A DNA stretch of 64,000 nt from Amborella trichopoda (GCF_000471905.2 NW_006494789.1:10446901-10510900); one strand, 5' to 3'. Positions 43,160 to 55,175 are shown, numbered from the stretch's first letter. The notes: generated by a model from the sequence alone, not told the origin. Made by a program: numbers and translations.

Positions 43160-46141
43160 GCTAAGAGAGAGCGAGGACACTTGTATTGAGTTATTTTGGT
43201 TATTGGGTTTTAAGTTAATGGTTTGAATGAAACGTGGTGAAAATAACGGGATGACGACAACGAAACGAAAAAAAAAAAACGAATGGGATGAAATGGGACG
43301 AAAATAAGTGTGATGCGCAGTGGGTTTTTAGAAAGAGAAAGTGCAGGGAGGGGAGAGCACGAGAGAGTAGAGCGAGAGGGGATGGCGATGGTGACAGAGG
43401 GCTGGTCTCCGGCAGTAACGTGCGAAGATGGATTGAAGGGTAGCAGCAGAGTGGTGGAGAGAGAACGGAAATGGCAGGGGAGGTGGATGAGCAAGGTCAT
43501 GGAGAGGGCAGCAGGAGGTTGCTGGCTGATTGGGTAGGTATGTGTGTGGCGACTGATAAAGGGGGAGACTGCTGCTTAGATAGAGCAGAGGTGGAGATTG
43601 TTGGTAGGGAAGGAAGATGGCTACTATGATGGTGGCAGCAAGGTGGAGGATGGTGAGATCAGATGGAAAGTAAGTGGTGACTGGTGGTGGTGCAGCATCA
43701 GGGAGGCCCGTGAGTGATTGTAGGTGAGCCGATGGGGAAGGTCGCTGAGGTTGGGTGATGCAGAGGATTAGAGAGAGGTGAGGATGGGGAGAGACGGAGA
43801 GGGTGTAGCAGGCTGCTGAGAGAGATAGAGGTTGCAGGCAGGTGACGAGAGAGGAGAGTGGCTGCCTGGCTGTGGGTGTGATTGTAGGTGAAGAGAGGTA
43901 GTGCTGCATGTTGCAGAAAATTAGAGAGAGAGAGGAAGAGGAGCAAGAGTTGATAGCAGATGGAAAGTGAGGCGAAAATGGGACTCGGCAGTGAGAGGGG
44001 TGGCTCACGGCAATGGTGGTGCGCGTGAGTTATCTTGGTTGGTGTGGATCGTCACTGGTGTTGGAAGGTTGATTGCACACGGCGATGGGTAGAGGTTGAG
44101 TCATGAGTGGCGTGTTGGAAGGTTGATTGCACACGGCGATGGGTAGAGGTTGAGTCATGAGTGGCGGTAGGGTATGATACGCATGCGGCAGTAAGGTATG
44201 TTAGCAGAGGCGATGTGGTATGTTACCACAGGCGGCGTTGTGGTATGTTTCACGCCCGGCGATAAAAAGGATGGATGCAAACGGCATGGGAAAGAAACAT
44301 TTGGGAAAGATGGTCGTGCGGGACCATGAATCATAAGAGGGAAAAATGGAACGTGAGGGTACAAAAAGGGAGTGATGTAAAGGTGTACAAAAAAAACCAT
44401 AAAAAAGGAGATGGTCATGAGGACTGCTGACAGCACCGCAAAAATACGAAGAAGATAGATGGATATGAGGGACCACCAGGAGATAGAAGGGAAGGGTGGT
44501 CACGAGGGACCACAAAGAGGCAAGGAGAGAAGTAGAGAAGAAGAAAAAGTGACACGCACGGCGATGGGGTTATGTTGTCCATAAAGAGGAGAGAGAAAGA
44601 GAGTGAGAAGATAAAAAGAAAGAGAGAAAAAAGAGAGAAAGAGAGAGAAAAGTGAGAAGAGAGATAAATAGAAGAGAGAGAAAGAGATAAATCTAAGGTA
44701 TCTATCTAAAAATTTCTCTCTCCTTTCTCTCTCTCCCAAAAGGTGACCCAACAATGTAGAAAGATCAAAATTTTATTAGCATTGTATAATGATATAACGT
44801 GATATACATAAATTTTTGAGGATTGATCAAAATTAACCCTAATTGATGATAATTATATTTATTTGAATTAAAAGAAATTTTAAAAATGGAAAAAAAATGA
44901 ATATTTTACCCCTATCCAACAATTCATGAAATTCCACTTCAATCCATGCTGCACCCATGGAACTCTTGCGATTTTTCTAAGTCGATTCAGGGTTGCTTCG
45001 AAGATCATCCGACCAAAATCGGATTGTTTTCTCGTTGGGCTCGGAATGGTGATCGATTTGATACCCATTTTGAGTCACGGATCGCTTTTTTAGGCCATGA
45101 TCACGCAACTCGAAATTTACATGAATCTTGCGATCTTCAGATCGAGATTGTGCCCATTTCTTGACGCGTCTTGACGATTTCTTCACTGAATTATACTAAG
45201 CACGTCAACATGATCATTTTGTACCAAATACAACTCGATTTCGTGCTCGAACGAAGATTTCACACTTTTGGGTTTTTGACCGGAATTTGAAATCGACAGC
45301 CGAAATTTACAGTAGAATTGATGCCCTCGTGTGGGAAATCCAACAGTTCATCACGTGCGGGGTTCGGATCAGAGATAGCCCTAGATCGTACGCACACGAT
45401 AGAATTGGTCTCACGTCGATCCGTTATGCGAGCACTGTGATTTGGCCGCTCGAGCAAGGAATGTCGCTGCTGAGATTTCTGTAACTGTCGTCATGAATCG
45501 TCAACTTCTCTCTAGCTTTTCTCCCTGCTTGGGCATCGTCACGGGGCGTGCTACATATCGAAACAGTCGTCTCGACAAGACGAACACGCTCTCAAAATTT
45601 GAGCACGATCCGACTTGTATCGAGGGAGATATGTGTCTCCGAAGTTGTTGCTCATGATTGTGAAAGCAGTCACCATTAATGGTGACTTGGTGCAGGGAGG
45701 CCACACGGGAATAGCATGCGGCCTACCTTGTATGTCACTCGTAACTTTGTCCTGACACGTCAGTATGTCACTTAAAACTTTGTCCTGACACGTATGTTTA
45801 AGCCGAAACTTGAACCCCAGGGGTTTTCGACCATGTCAGATCCAATGGTGGTAGTCTCATAGCCTTTTGAAGCACCGAAAATAAAGTTCTAGTTATGGGG
45901 TCCATTTCAGGGTGCTAGAGACCGATTTTTTAGAAACTGTTTATTTGTCTACACTACCTTAAATATGTTGGATTGCAACGAAACTTAGCAGGTGTCCTTT
46001 TAAAGTGCTTAGAAAGATTCTAGCCCATTTTGGGACAATTATAAGACTATAAAAAATTCCACTGTATATCAGGGCTTTATTGACCAGCTTCCTCTTTATT
46101 CCGCATCGGTGACCGAAGGTGCTGAAAAATGTCTTCAAACA
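43160..46141 (-). mobile_element. LTR B (part 2), Tat/Ogre-type, after the hAT insertion
   Basis: It resumes with GCTAAGAG. 44690-46141 aligns with 1900-3333 of LTR A, ending in the same TTCAAACA. 43200-44680 is an extra purine-rich, CGGCGATG-bearing stretch not present in LTR A, making LTR B about 4.3 kb without the hAT against 2.9 kb for A. A stretch of about 80 bp at 45730-45790 contains a small duplication (ACTTTGTCCTGACACGT twice). Serine/leucine-rich minus-strand frames here are composition artefacts. Confidence 0.8.
44060..44170. repeat. 54-bp perfect tandem duplication in LTR B
   Basis: GTTGGAAGGTTGATTGCACA with CGGCGATGGGTAGAGGTTGA and TCATGAGTGGC is repeated twice in a row without visible mismatch. 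It must be recent compared with its surroundings. Confidence 0.95.
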
Positions 46142-47400
46142 CCCTTCTGCTTGCTCGGGGCCCAGAGCATAAGGTCAAAGGTTGTGCGTAAGGTGTTGAG
46201 GGTTGTCAGGCTTGAATCTTGTCCGTCTAACTGTGATGGCAAATTGTGATGGTCTTTGTTGGCCCAACACCCTCCTTGTGTTGGCTGACCCATCGAATGA
46301 TTTGGTCAGCTTCATTATTCAGTGTTTGGGTGAACCGTTGCTATGGTGAGCAGGAGTACTTTGCTCAGGCTTTTGCTTGTGGCTACTCCTTTTAACCAGC
46401 ATCTAGCTCTTTGCCTTCTTCACTGAACGCTGAAAAGAGCGTGGGGTTATGCCCATTCTTTTCAAGTTCTTCTTTGAGTAAAATGTCCCCTGGTCTTATA
46501 AGACATGACCGCTCTGAGGAGGAGGTGGTGCCTTGGAAGGCAGGATATTCGTTTCAAAACGGATGTACTTCCTTGTAACTACTGATTGCTATAACCACGA
46601 TTCTGTAACCCTTTTCGTTCATGAAATAAATCTCCATTTGGCTCAAGCGCTTCTTATTGCACTGTGTCTTTGTCTTTCTTCTTCCCCATGGTTTGTTCGC
46701 TTTTCTTTTCTTAGTTCAGTTCTTATCCCTGCTAATGGTGAGGATAAGAAATTGGTTGGAAGACACTCATTTTACCAATGGGGCGACTGTTGTTTGCCTT
46801 GGTTTCGATGGTTGGGATGCCCTTGCGGGTTCTCTTCCTAACCCTTAGGGTATGCGTCATTCTGATTTTCGCAAGGACTGTATTTTTTTTTTTTGTTTTT
46901 TTTTCAAATGCTTGACTGTAGAGGGTCCCGTGTGAGCGGACGGTGCAAGGAATGTCTTTCACTTGTCCATTCAGTGTAGGAGTGCATGAGTTTGTGTTGA
47001 GCTCTTGAGTGGGCTCAGGATCTGTGTGGGCTGAGGGGAGGTATTGCGTATCTCAGAGGAATTTCACCAGAGATGGGCAAACTGCTTTTGGTAAACAGAG
47101 ACGCGGGCGCAGGACAATAAATGTTTGAACAAACTGCATCGGGATTGCACGACGTCTTGATTACATGTCTTTGTGCCTCCTCAGGACAGAGCATGATCTT
47201 TCGCACGTTTGACATGTTGCTTCGCATATCGTTCGTACTTTTGTACCTCTGAGTCATGTGACGTTGCACTTGTGCGTTGCTTCAGTTCGTATGCCAATTG
47301 TGCTTTCGTGCCCTATTTTTACACGACGTTTGAGCTTCGCGTGCCGTTCATGCACCTCATGACTGGGCCACGCGTTACTCCACCAGTTTTGCATGATATG
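46142..47400 (-). mobile_element. Tat 3'-side spacer between LTR B and second mobile-domain ORF
   Basis: There is no recognisable coding sequence. It occupies the same place relative to LTR B that 3334-6290 occupies relative to LTR A (LTR, spacer, TATA box, mobile-domain ORF). Little sequence similarity to that spacer is visible beyond a GCTTGC..GGCCCA-like start. Confidence 0.45.
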
Positions 47401-47417
47401 CCATCTTTCCCTTCGGC

Positions 47418-47427
47418 TTTATAAAAG
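47418..47427 (+). promoter_or_regulatory. TATA box of second mobile-domain ORF
   Basis: TTTATAAAAG, about 150 bp upstream of the ATG at 47575. The spacing leaves a leader of roughly 120 nt, a normal plant arrangement. Function is inferred. Confidence 0.6.
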
Positions 47428-47574
47428 GGATGTGTAGGGGTAGTTTTCGTTTTTACCAAGGATCTTCATCTGAAGTAAAAACCCTACTTTTCTTTATCTC
47501 TTCTGCCTGCGCCCCTTTTTTTATCATCGGTTTCTTGAGTAGAGTCCCTTGTCACCTAGCACTTATTGTCAGCC

Positions 47575-50290
47575 ATGGTTGGTAAGAGTTCTGGCCCTCC
47601 TCCTGGTAAGGATCCTCTCCTTTTATTCGGCTTTGGATGTTCGACTGTCTTTTGGCCTCCTGTTCCTTTTTCTTGTTGCCTGTTGAGCCTTGTGATCTGG
47701 GCTATTTACCTTTTTATTTTGTTTCTTTGCAGTGAGTGTCCTTGACCTGAACCGACTACCTCGTGAGGTAGAGTTGAGGACCGATTCTTACATGGGAGTC
47801 TCTCTGGTTAAGGGAACCTCACTCGAGGATCTTGAACCTACCCGGGAGATAAAGTGGACTTCAAGAATCACGTATGCAAGGGAAAGCACCGAACTCTACA
47901 TGTACGAGGATGCTGACGGGGAGCCTCTCATTTCGAGGGATGGCGTACCCCTTTATCATGCCCTACACAGGGACTTCGCTTCCAACGAAGATATGCCTAC
48001 ACTGGGAAAGAGGATGTTGGTTCAATAGACTTCTAATGCTCTCCTCTTTGAGGCATGGAGGGATTATTTTCACGGGGTGCTCTTTGAAGCGTTGAGGGAT
48101 TATTTTCACGGTAACTGCTAAGATGGCGAACATCCTAGTTTGAGCATCTCGTGGAGTGACGACACTAAAAGTGGAGGCCATTAAGGCTTCTAAGAGAATA
48201 GTTACCCCTCCTAGGTAAGAGGGACGGGACTGCGTATACTTGGCTGCTTACATGGCCCTTTTTATGTGCGCCCTACCGGGGTTGAGAGGTTACATCATCC
48301 GGCCAAGCTGCTTTTACGTGGCTTGTAGGATGGCCCAAGGGACTGGCTTCGCACTAGCTTAGCATGGTTTGTGTAGCATCTTGCATGGGTTGGGGGTTAT
48401 CGTTCGTGGTAAGGCTCCTTCGAAGGACTGTCAGAGTGAGGTTCTTGAGGACGAAGGCTTTCTTGGGCATTTTACCCCAAGCTTCATGTTCCATTACGTC
48501 TTTGGGTGGCTTTCCACATATTTCTCGGGGACACATGAGATTGTAGGGATGAAGGTTGTGCCTAGGGAGCCAGAGAGAGTCTGCAAGCTCTTGACTAATG
48601 CTTCCTTCTTCACCAGCGAAATCCCTTTTCCAGTAGGTGGCCCCTCTGATAATGTCTTTATTAATGCTTTCAGTAGGGTGCTTAATGGGGCAACCACATA
48701 TACGAAGGAGGCGATGTACCTTGTGAGTGTACGAGGCTGCATTCTTCCATACAGAGAGGTGTAGGATACAAAAGCTAGAGGGCTACTTCCCTCACCGCTT
48801 CACGTATCAACACGGCCTGGACCAGGGATGTTGCGCTGGCAAATGCTTCTAAAAGAAGTATGGGAAATAGGGTGGGCTGCACGATGCTGAGACCCCAGGG
48901 ACATGTCATGAGGCCTGAACCAACCTCGACATGAGGATGGCATGGGAGACTTGCCTCCATCTCCCGAGGTTGAGTAGGTTTGTGGTCCCTCATTATGGTC
49001 ATGTGGGCCGCATGACCAAGAACTTCTGGAGATGGTGGGATTCTCTCAACCGCGCGTATTAGCGCCTAGATCACCCATGGAAGGATATCAATAGCTCTAA
49101 GTGGGATGGTAGGGTTGGGAAGTGCTTTACTTCTGCTTCTTTTTCCCCGGTTTTCGATTTAAACTATTACCTCGCCGGCTGGAGACAGCTCGCCAAACCT
49201 CACTCTTTGGGCAAGGACAAGACTGACATGAAATATTTGTCGCTGGGGGGTGAGACCAAGTCTCTTTTTGATGACCTCAGCCTCAATTTTGGGAGGACTA
49301 GGGAAGGTGCGGTCACGGGTAGTGAGGAAAGATCCGTCCAAGGTTTGACTGCTCCGAGAGGAAGTGGGTCGCGATCCAACCTAGTTGATAGGGTGAAGAC
49401 TTTAGAAATGCCAATCGCAACCTAGTTGATAGGAGGAAGTGGGTCGCGCTCCAGCCGACTTCTTTAGAGGTCCCTTCATCGAGGTTAGCAACAGCCCTGA
49501 CTTTAGAAATTCCAATCCCAAAGGTGGATATGGAAGACCCTTCGACTGAGCCTTTCGCTGCCTCGGGAGTCTTTGGCCATCATTGTTGGGGACCTTGTTC
49601 TCGAAGTCCCTCCTCTCAACGTAGTCGATTCTTCAGTTCCTCCCCCATCACCCCCAGATGCTAAGGCACTCATGGTGAGTTGTATGTTATGCTCAAGCCT
49701 TCAGAGGATAAAGGGGTGTCCTCTTTCAGATTTCAAGGAAAGGGTGGAGAATTTTAGGGCATGCGAAGTCGGCCTGTAGGCGGTGTACCCTGACAAGGAA
49801 ACCTTCGATCATCTTGAGAGGCTGTTGTGAGACCTCGAGGATTGGGGAGTCGCAGCTCTTTTATGTGCAATTGGAGTGCGAGCATCTCATGAGGAACGCT
49901 TGGTTGTCTTGGAGAAGAGTTTGGCTAGCCAGCGAGCTATTTTGTAGAAGCATGAACAAACGAGGGCTCGGCTTGTTTCTTATGAGGATCGCCACACGGA
50001 AGAAATCACGGGTCTCTCTAGTGAGATCCAGGTCATGGAGGATGAGATAGGGGCATTGCAGGTTCGTGAGGCTAACCTGAAATCCCAGCGAAGTTCATGG
50101 TAGGAGACAGTACACCAGCAGTCTCGGGAGTTGGAGTGACTGGGCTCTAAGACAACGGCAGTCAATGATTTGGAAAATGCAGTTGCCAAGGACATTTCTC
50201 TACTTAAAGAGCAGCCTGCGGTGTGCGAAGGAATTAAGAGTGAAGATTGAAGAAGCCCTCGATCATTTTTTAGAGTTGGAGGAATCCTTA
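47575..50290 (+). pseudogene. Antisense extra ORF of a Tat element: plant mobile domain plus coiled coil, spliced
   Basis: Exon 1 (47575-47605) codes MVGKSSGPPP. A GTAAGG..TTTCTTTGCAG intron (47606-47732) separates it from exon 2, which keeps the frame (SVLDLNRLPREVELRTDSYM) until a TAG at 48026. After more breaks, 48220-48764 gives the PMD core: LFMCALPGLRGYIIRPSCFY, ACRMAQGTGFALA, ILHGLGVIV. Next come FMFHYVFGWLSTYF and, after a stop, YFPHRFTYQHGLDQG near 48790. The last part (49800-50260) has heptad-rich frames (EERLVVLEKSLASQRAIL; EITGLSSEIQVMEDEIGALQ), a likely coiled coil. It lies opposite to the minus-strand Tat element that contains it. Extra antisense ORFs, some with PMD similarity, are known from Tat/Ogre retrotransposons. 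The copy has at least eight stops or shifts and a ~40-bp duplication at 48040-48112. Confidence 0.75.
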
Positions 50291-50675
50291 TTCTCTTACT
50301 TTCTTCCTTCTCACCTTATTGTAACCCTTTTGACGTGTGAATATAATGGTTGGCTATTTTTTTCATGTCTAGTCTATTGATGGTTTGATTTTCCTGCTTC
50401 TGTCTCAAACCCAATCTTTCTCCTTCTTAAGAAGAGAAACGAAGGAATGAAGTCAAAGGCCTACTGAGAAGGGATTTGGCTTCTTTCATTGTTACCTCGA
50501 ATGTTTCGTTCAAGGCCTTTGCATTCAATTTTTTTTTGGGGGAGGTAGTTTTAACGTCATACCGTTGTGACCATGGGGAGGCGTGTTTAAAGTCTTGCCT
50601 TCAAGACCGCTATCATGGCGTGCTTTTAAGGTCTCTCACCTGTATAGGGTACACCCTGGATGGTCCTTAATGTGA
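50291..50675 (-). mobile_element. Tat 3' spacer sequence flanking the Tekay insertion
   Basis: 50520-50640 (GACCATGGGGAGGCGTGTTT, AAGGTCTC phrases) is the reverse complement of 63780-63900, which directly follows the integrase remnant. No gene. The last five bases, TGTGA, are the left target-site copy of the Tekay element. Confidence 0.6.
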
Positions 50676-50744
50676 TGTGACGACTCAGACTTTCTTGGCT
50701 AGCTGGAGTGCACGACGAGAGAAGAAGAGGGCACGCAGTGGTGG

Positions 50745-51235
50745 AAGGCACATAGCAATGTGAGTGTGCCAGCGGCAGTGAAGAGAGAGGAGAGGAGAGA
50801 GCACGAGCAGCAGTGTGAGTGCACGCATGGTAGTGAAGAGAGAGGAGAGGAGAGAGCACGCGCGACAGTGTGAGTGCTCGTGCTGCAATGAAGAGAGAGG
50901 AGAGGAGAGAGCGCACACGACAGTGTGAGTGCACACCCGGTAGTGAAGGGAGAGGAAAGGAGAGAGCGTGCCCGACAGTGTGAGTGCATGGGTGGCAATG
51001 AAGAGAGAGGAGAGGAGAGAGCGTGCACGGCAATGTGAGTACATGTGCGGCAGTGAAAAGAGAGGAGAGGAGAGAATGCATGCGGCAGTGTGAGTGTACG
51101 CGTGGCAGTGAACAGAGAGGAGAGGAGAGAGCGCATGCGGCAGTGTGAGTGTGTGCGCGAGAGTGAAGAGAGAGGGCACACGGCAGTGTGAGTGCGCGTG
51201 GCAGTGTAAGGCGCACGGCAGTGGAAAGCAGCAGT
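50745..51235. repeat. ~60-bp minisatellite in Tekay 5' LTR
   Basis: About eight units: GGCAGTGAAGAGAGAGGAGA, GGAGAGAGCGC, ACGCGCGACAGTGTGAGTGC. The long His/Leu/Ser-rich minus-strand frames over it are repeat shadows. Confidence 0.95.
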
Positions 51236-52699
51236 TATGGACTGCCGCCGTGCATGATCATTGCTGCCATATGCCAAATGCATGCTGCCACATGCCAAAT
51301 GCATGCTGCCACACACGCACCACTTGTCCTATTGCAGGTGTGGGGCTCACGACTTGTCAATCTTTGGGCTGCCACCTCCAGCGAGCATGGTACTCAAGTC
51401 TCTCTCTCTCCCGCACACGCCATTCACTATCTCTCTCTCTAAAGCCCAACACGTAGAGCCCACTAATACTCCATTAAAGAAGCTTTGTAAGAAGCCTGAG
51501 GAGATAGTGCAAACGAGAGTTTTGGAGGCACCAATACACATCAAGTAAGTGGATTTAGAATCTATGTATCACAAATTTTACTCAAGCATGAAATGTAAAT
51601 TGGTAGAATGGAGGAACATGAGTGTGATTGTGCAAGATTGAGCCTGCAGTTTCAGAACTATAGTGCTAGAATTCATGATTCATTGAGTAATAAAGATAAC
51701 TCTTCTGGTTGGGAAAAAGTGTGAAAAATCCCTCCTGTGATTCTAATTTAAGATGAACTAGTTTTTTTATGAATTTCTATTTTGGCTTGAAAGATATCAT
51801 TCATTCTTTGATACATATCAAAACTTGGTAATGGAATTTCCAGGAACTATGGATGCTTTTATATGGAATCTTTCAATGATTTAATGATGTCCAAATGGGC
51901 TCAAATCAGTTTCGGATGACTGATGTATTGGTATACTACAATGTTTCTTTTTACATTATCTTGAAATTCCCCATGGATTAGAATTTATGCTTCAAAGTGT
52001 GTGGGTATGTCATTGTTATAAGGTTGCGGAAAATTTTTGGACTGTTATTCTTTTTGTATCAAACTTTTGACCTAACAAATGATATCCAAATACTTTCAAA
52101 TCACCGCCATTTGAAATATGTTTGTGTCCACTATAATGTTCATGCTTAAACCTTGCTTAGATTCTTCATAAATGATGGGTTATGCTTCAAATTATGCAAG
52201 CATGCTACTGTTTGACGTTTTCACTGGAACTTGTAACTATTGCCTCTGTTGCCATGATTTTTGACTAATTAAATGGAGCCTAATTTCTCCCAAACCACTG
52301 TCATTTGAAAGATCTGTGTGTGTGCTTAAAGTCTCGTGTTGAATCATCTTGAAATACCCTCTCGATTGAAAGTTATGCCTTTGATACGAGGGGTATGTCA
52401 TTGTTACCGGCCACAAGAAATTCTAAAACTATGCTTGTTTTTATAATGAATTTTTTAGTGACCAAACTATGCCCAAATGTTTCCAAATAATTTTTAAATA
52501 AACAATGAGTGAGTCCATTTTGAAATTGATTTTGGAACCAAGCCAAAATTCTCCATAGTTTGATAATGGTATCCTCTTTCTATGAAGATACCTAGAATGT
52601 GAATCTAGAGAATGTTAGAACTGTTATATCCTTTTATTGAGCTAATCACTGATCAAATCAAGCAATGAATGTTGTAAATGCTATGTGACCATTTTCATG

Positions 52700-52990
52700 T
52701 GATAAGTGTAAGCGCCATGTGATGATATTTCACATGATAAGTGTAAGTGTCATGTGATGAAGTTTCATGTGATAAGTGTAAGTGCCATGTGATGAAGTTT
52801 CATGTGATAAGTGTAAGTTCCATGTGACTTATCTTCAAGTGATAAGTGTTTTACACGTTAAGTGCCATAGTGTTATGTGACCCGTGTTATATGATCAGTG
52901 CTATGTGATAAATTTCATAATGATAGATGATAAGTGTTATATGACCAGTGCCATGTGACAAATGATAAGTGATAAGTGCCAAGTGATATG
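52700..52990. repeat. ~36-bp tandem repeat in Tekay 5' LTR
   Basis: Units of CATGTGATAAGTGTAAGTGC and CATGTGATGAAGTTT, four clear copies followed by decayed ones. The 3' LTR has the same array at 59765-60020. Confidence 0.9.
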
Positions 52991-54093
52991 TGATCTATCG
53001 GCATGCTTTAAGAATGACCATATTGTGCTTCGATATTGATAAAGTGGTATAAGTGACACTACGTACGGGTTATCCTTAGTAGTGTGATATGATCTGATAC
53101 GAAAGTGATTGCCGACAGTATTTCTTAACTCTCTATGATAGGAGGGGAGTTAGAATGACTGTGAATAGGAGGGTCGCACCCCCCGAACAATTTATGTGAT
53201 GTGGAAAGAAAACAGTGAATTGTGTCTTGCAAGGCAAGTGCCTATCAAAAGCCCCAAAGCACGCTGGGGACTGTGTACATGAGTATGAGGGCATTACTGA
53301 ATGGGACACTCATTATCATTGCCCTCCCTCCTAAGTAACAGTAGAAGTCCTAAACAATGGGATTGGCTTAGCCTGATTAATAGGGCTTCTACTTTGGGAG
53401 TAGGTGAACTAAGAAGTGAGTGCTTATTGTTAGGTTTGTGAATGTGAATGATAATGGCCATGTTGACTGAATGAGAGTTATGATATTTGATATGACACCT
53501 GTGATAGATGTATTGATAAGATTGCTTATTTAAATGACATATGTACTGTGATTTCTTATAATTGAAAAAATTATTCATGATACCTGGATAAGTGCAATTC
53601 TGATGCATAGTATCTAGATCTTCTTACTGGGCTTCATAGCTCATTCCATAAATTTCAATCCCTGCAGATTGATAACGGCAGGTCTCGGGCTGGGAGCAGT
53701 AAGGTTCGTGGTCGAGGGTTGAAGCCACGCTTTTGTTGTGAAGTCTCTACCATTGTACGTCTGCTTGGCAGCTGAGCATGGCTTGTGGTTGTTGTTTTGG
53801 GATCTTGTGTAATAATGGGTCGTAGATGCCTCAAACTATTTTTGTAACATTTTGGAAAGACATTATGTACAGTGTAATTAAGCTATGAATGGAATTCCTC
53901 TGTTTTAATGTTTTAGTGAATTTTTTAATGATTGTTTTTATTTCGTCTTTGTGGTGTGCTTTGATTACCAATTTCATAAGGCATTGAGTTGACTCCGACC
54001 TTAGTGACATTTGCCACCTTGGGATCATGATCCCGCACCCTGGTGCCCTCCGGTGAGTACGGTAAGGGTCAGGGGGTGGGGTCATGACAGTTA

Positions 54094-54105
54094 TGGTATC
54101 AGGGC
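54094..54105 (+). promoter_or_regulatory. Tekay primer-binding site (initiator tRNA-Met)
   Basis: TGGTATCAGGGC, four bases after the 5' LTR, one mismatch from the standard TGGTATCAGAGC. Confidence 0.92.
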
Positions 54106-54206
54106 AGCCAGGATAGGATTCTTGGTCTATGAAGTTATAAAAGTGTCCTTAGAATAGTTTTGGATAAGTTAGTGACTCGGTGTTCCTGTGCTAGGTTGAA
54201 GAGAAG

Positions 54207-55175
54207 ATGACAAGGACTAGTGCCAACAATGCGAGCTCCAGTAATGAAAATACTGACGCCTTCAGAGAGTTCTTCAGGACACTTGGGGTCATGACCCAGA
54301 TCATGAAAGATAATATGTCAGCCCCGTCCACCCCTGCCCCGAACCAAGCAGACAGTGAACTAATTGAAAGATTTAGGAGGATGGTGCCTCCTGCATTTAT
54401 AGGGCATAGAAGAGTGGAAGAATCCGAGAAATGGAAAAGACAAATGGGTAAGATTCTAGAAGTATTGAACTATTCGGCGGAGCAGAAAGTCACACTAGGA
54501 GCCTTCATGCTGGAAGGGAAGGCTGAACATTGGAGGAATTCAGTGAAGCAGTCCTGGAGAGAATCAAGGACTGAGGCCACTGGGGATAACTTCCTAATGG
54601 CATTCGATGAGAAATACTTCTGACTCCATCAGGGAAAGGAAAGAAGTTGAGTTTATTGAGCTCCAACAAGGGAGATTAACAGTCGAGCAATACGTAGCCA
54701 AGTTTCCGGAGCTTTCTTGATATGCACCTCATATCATCAATACAGAGGCGCGAAAGGCAAGTAAATTCGAGCGGGGCAGTCAGCAGTCAATCTTAAGTTG
54801 TATGCCCCACTAGTAGACGTCACTATGAAGATTGAAAGGGATTGCAAGAATTTTTTCTTGAGAAAGGAAGGTAGGGTAAAATCCGCGCAGTCAGGAAATT
54901 CTGAGAGGAAAGTTCAGCCGCTCCTGAAGAGAGTTTTGGAGAAAGACCCTACCCGGGTAATCTGAAGACTCAAAAGTCTTTTCTGGGTAACAAGGCGGAT
55001 AACCGATGACCGGTTTGTTCATATTGTGGGGTGAGCAATCACTTTGAGGCCAAGTGTTACAAGAAGCTGAATACGTGCCTTAAGTGTGGCAAGCCCGGCC
55101 ACTGGATCAGAGACTGGCCCATGATAAAGTTGGAAAACCAACCAAAGGCTCAAGGTAGGGTATTTGCATTGAAGG
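54207..55175 (+). pseudogene. Tekay Gag (capsid and CCHC nucleocapsid), broken
   Basis: The ATG at 54207 opens MTRTSANNASSSNENTDAFR; the capsid core has FRRMVPPAFIGHRRVEESEK and AFMLEGKAEHWRNSVKQSW. A single-base frameshift at about 54622 ends the frame, and the message continues as SIRERKEVEFIELQQG and TVEQYVAKF. Two zinc knuckles at 55016-55117 read CSYCGVSNHFEAKC (complete CX2CX4HX4C) and CLKCGKPGHWIRDW, in which the last Cys is replaced by Trp. Gag assembles the particle and binds element RNA. Further stops occur after 54700. Confidence 0.88.

Larger units (their letters stand above)
50676..54089 (+). repeat. Tekay 5' LTR
   Basis: 3,414 bp, TGTGACGACTC to GGGGTCATGACA. It is longer than the 3' LTR mainly because of about 700 bp (51750-52455) absent there and more copies of the GA/CGGCAGTG array. 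Confidence 0.92.

Noticed and set aside
43328..44008. 226-codon minus-strand frame in LTR B
   Set aside because: Low-complexity Ser/Leu/Pro sequence opposite a purine-rich LTR tract; not conserved in LTR A.
458..46141. LTR A and LTR B as the two ends of one simple 45-kb insertion
   Set aside because: The outer 5-bp flanks differ (GTCAG against CCCTT), LTR lengths differ greatly, and LTR B has Tat sequence on both sides; recombination or separate copies fit better.
50626..51316. Three overlapping long His/Leu/Ser-rich minus-strand frames
   Set aside because: They follow the ~60-bp repeat of the Tekay LTR in several frames at once, which a real gene would not do. The same happens at 58607-59091 and 31505-32159.
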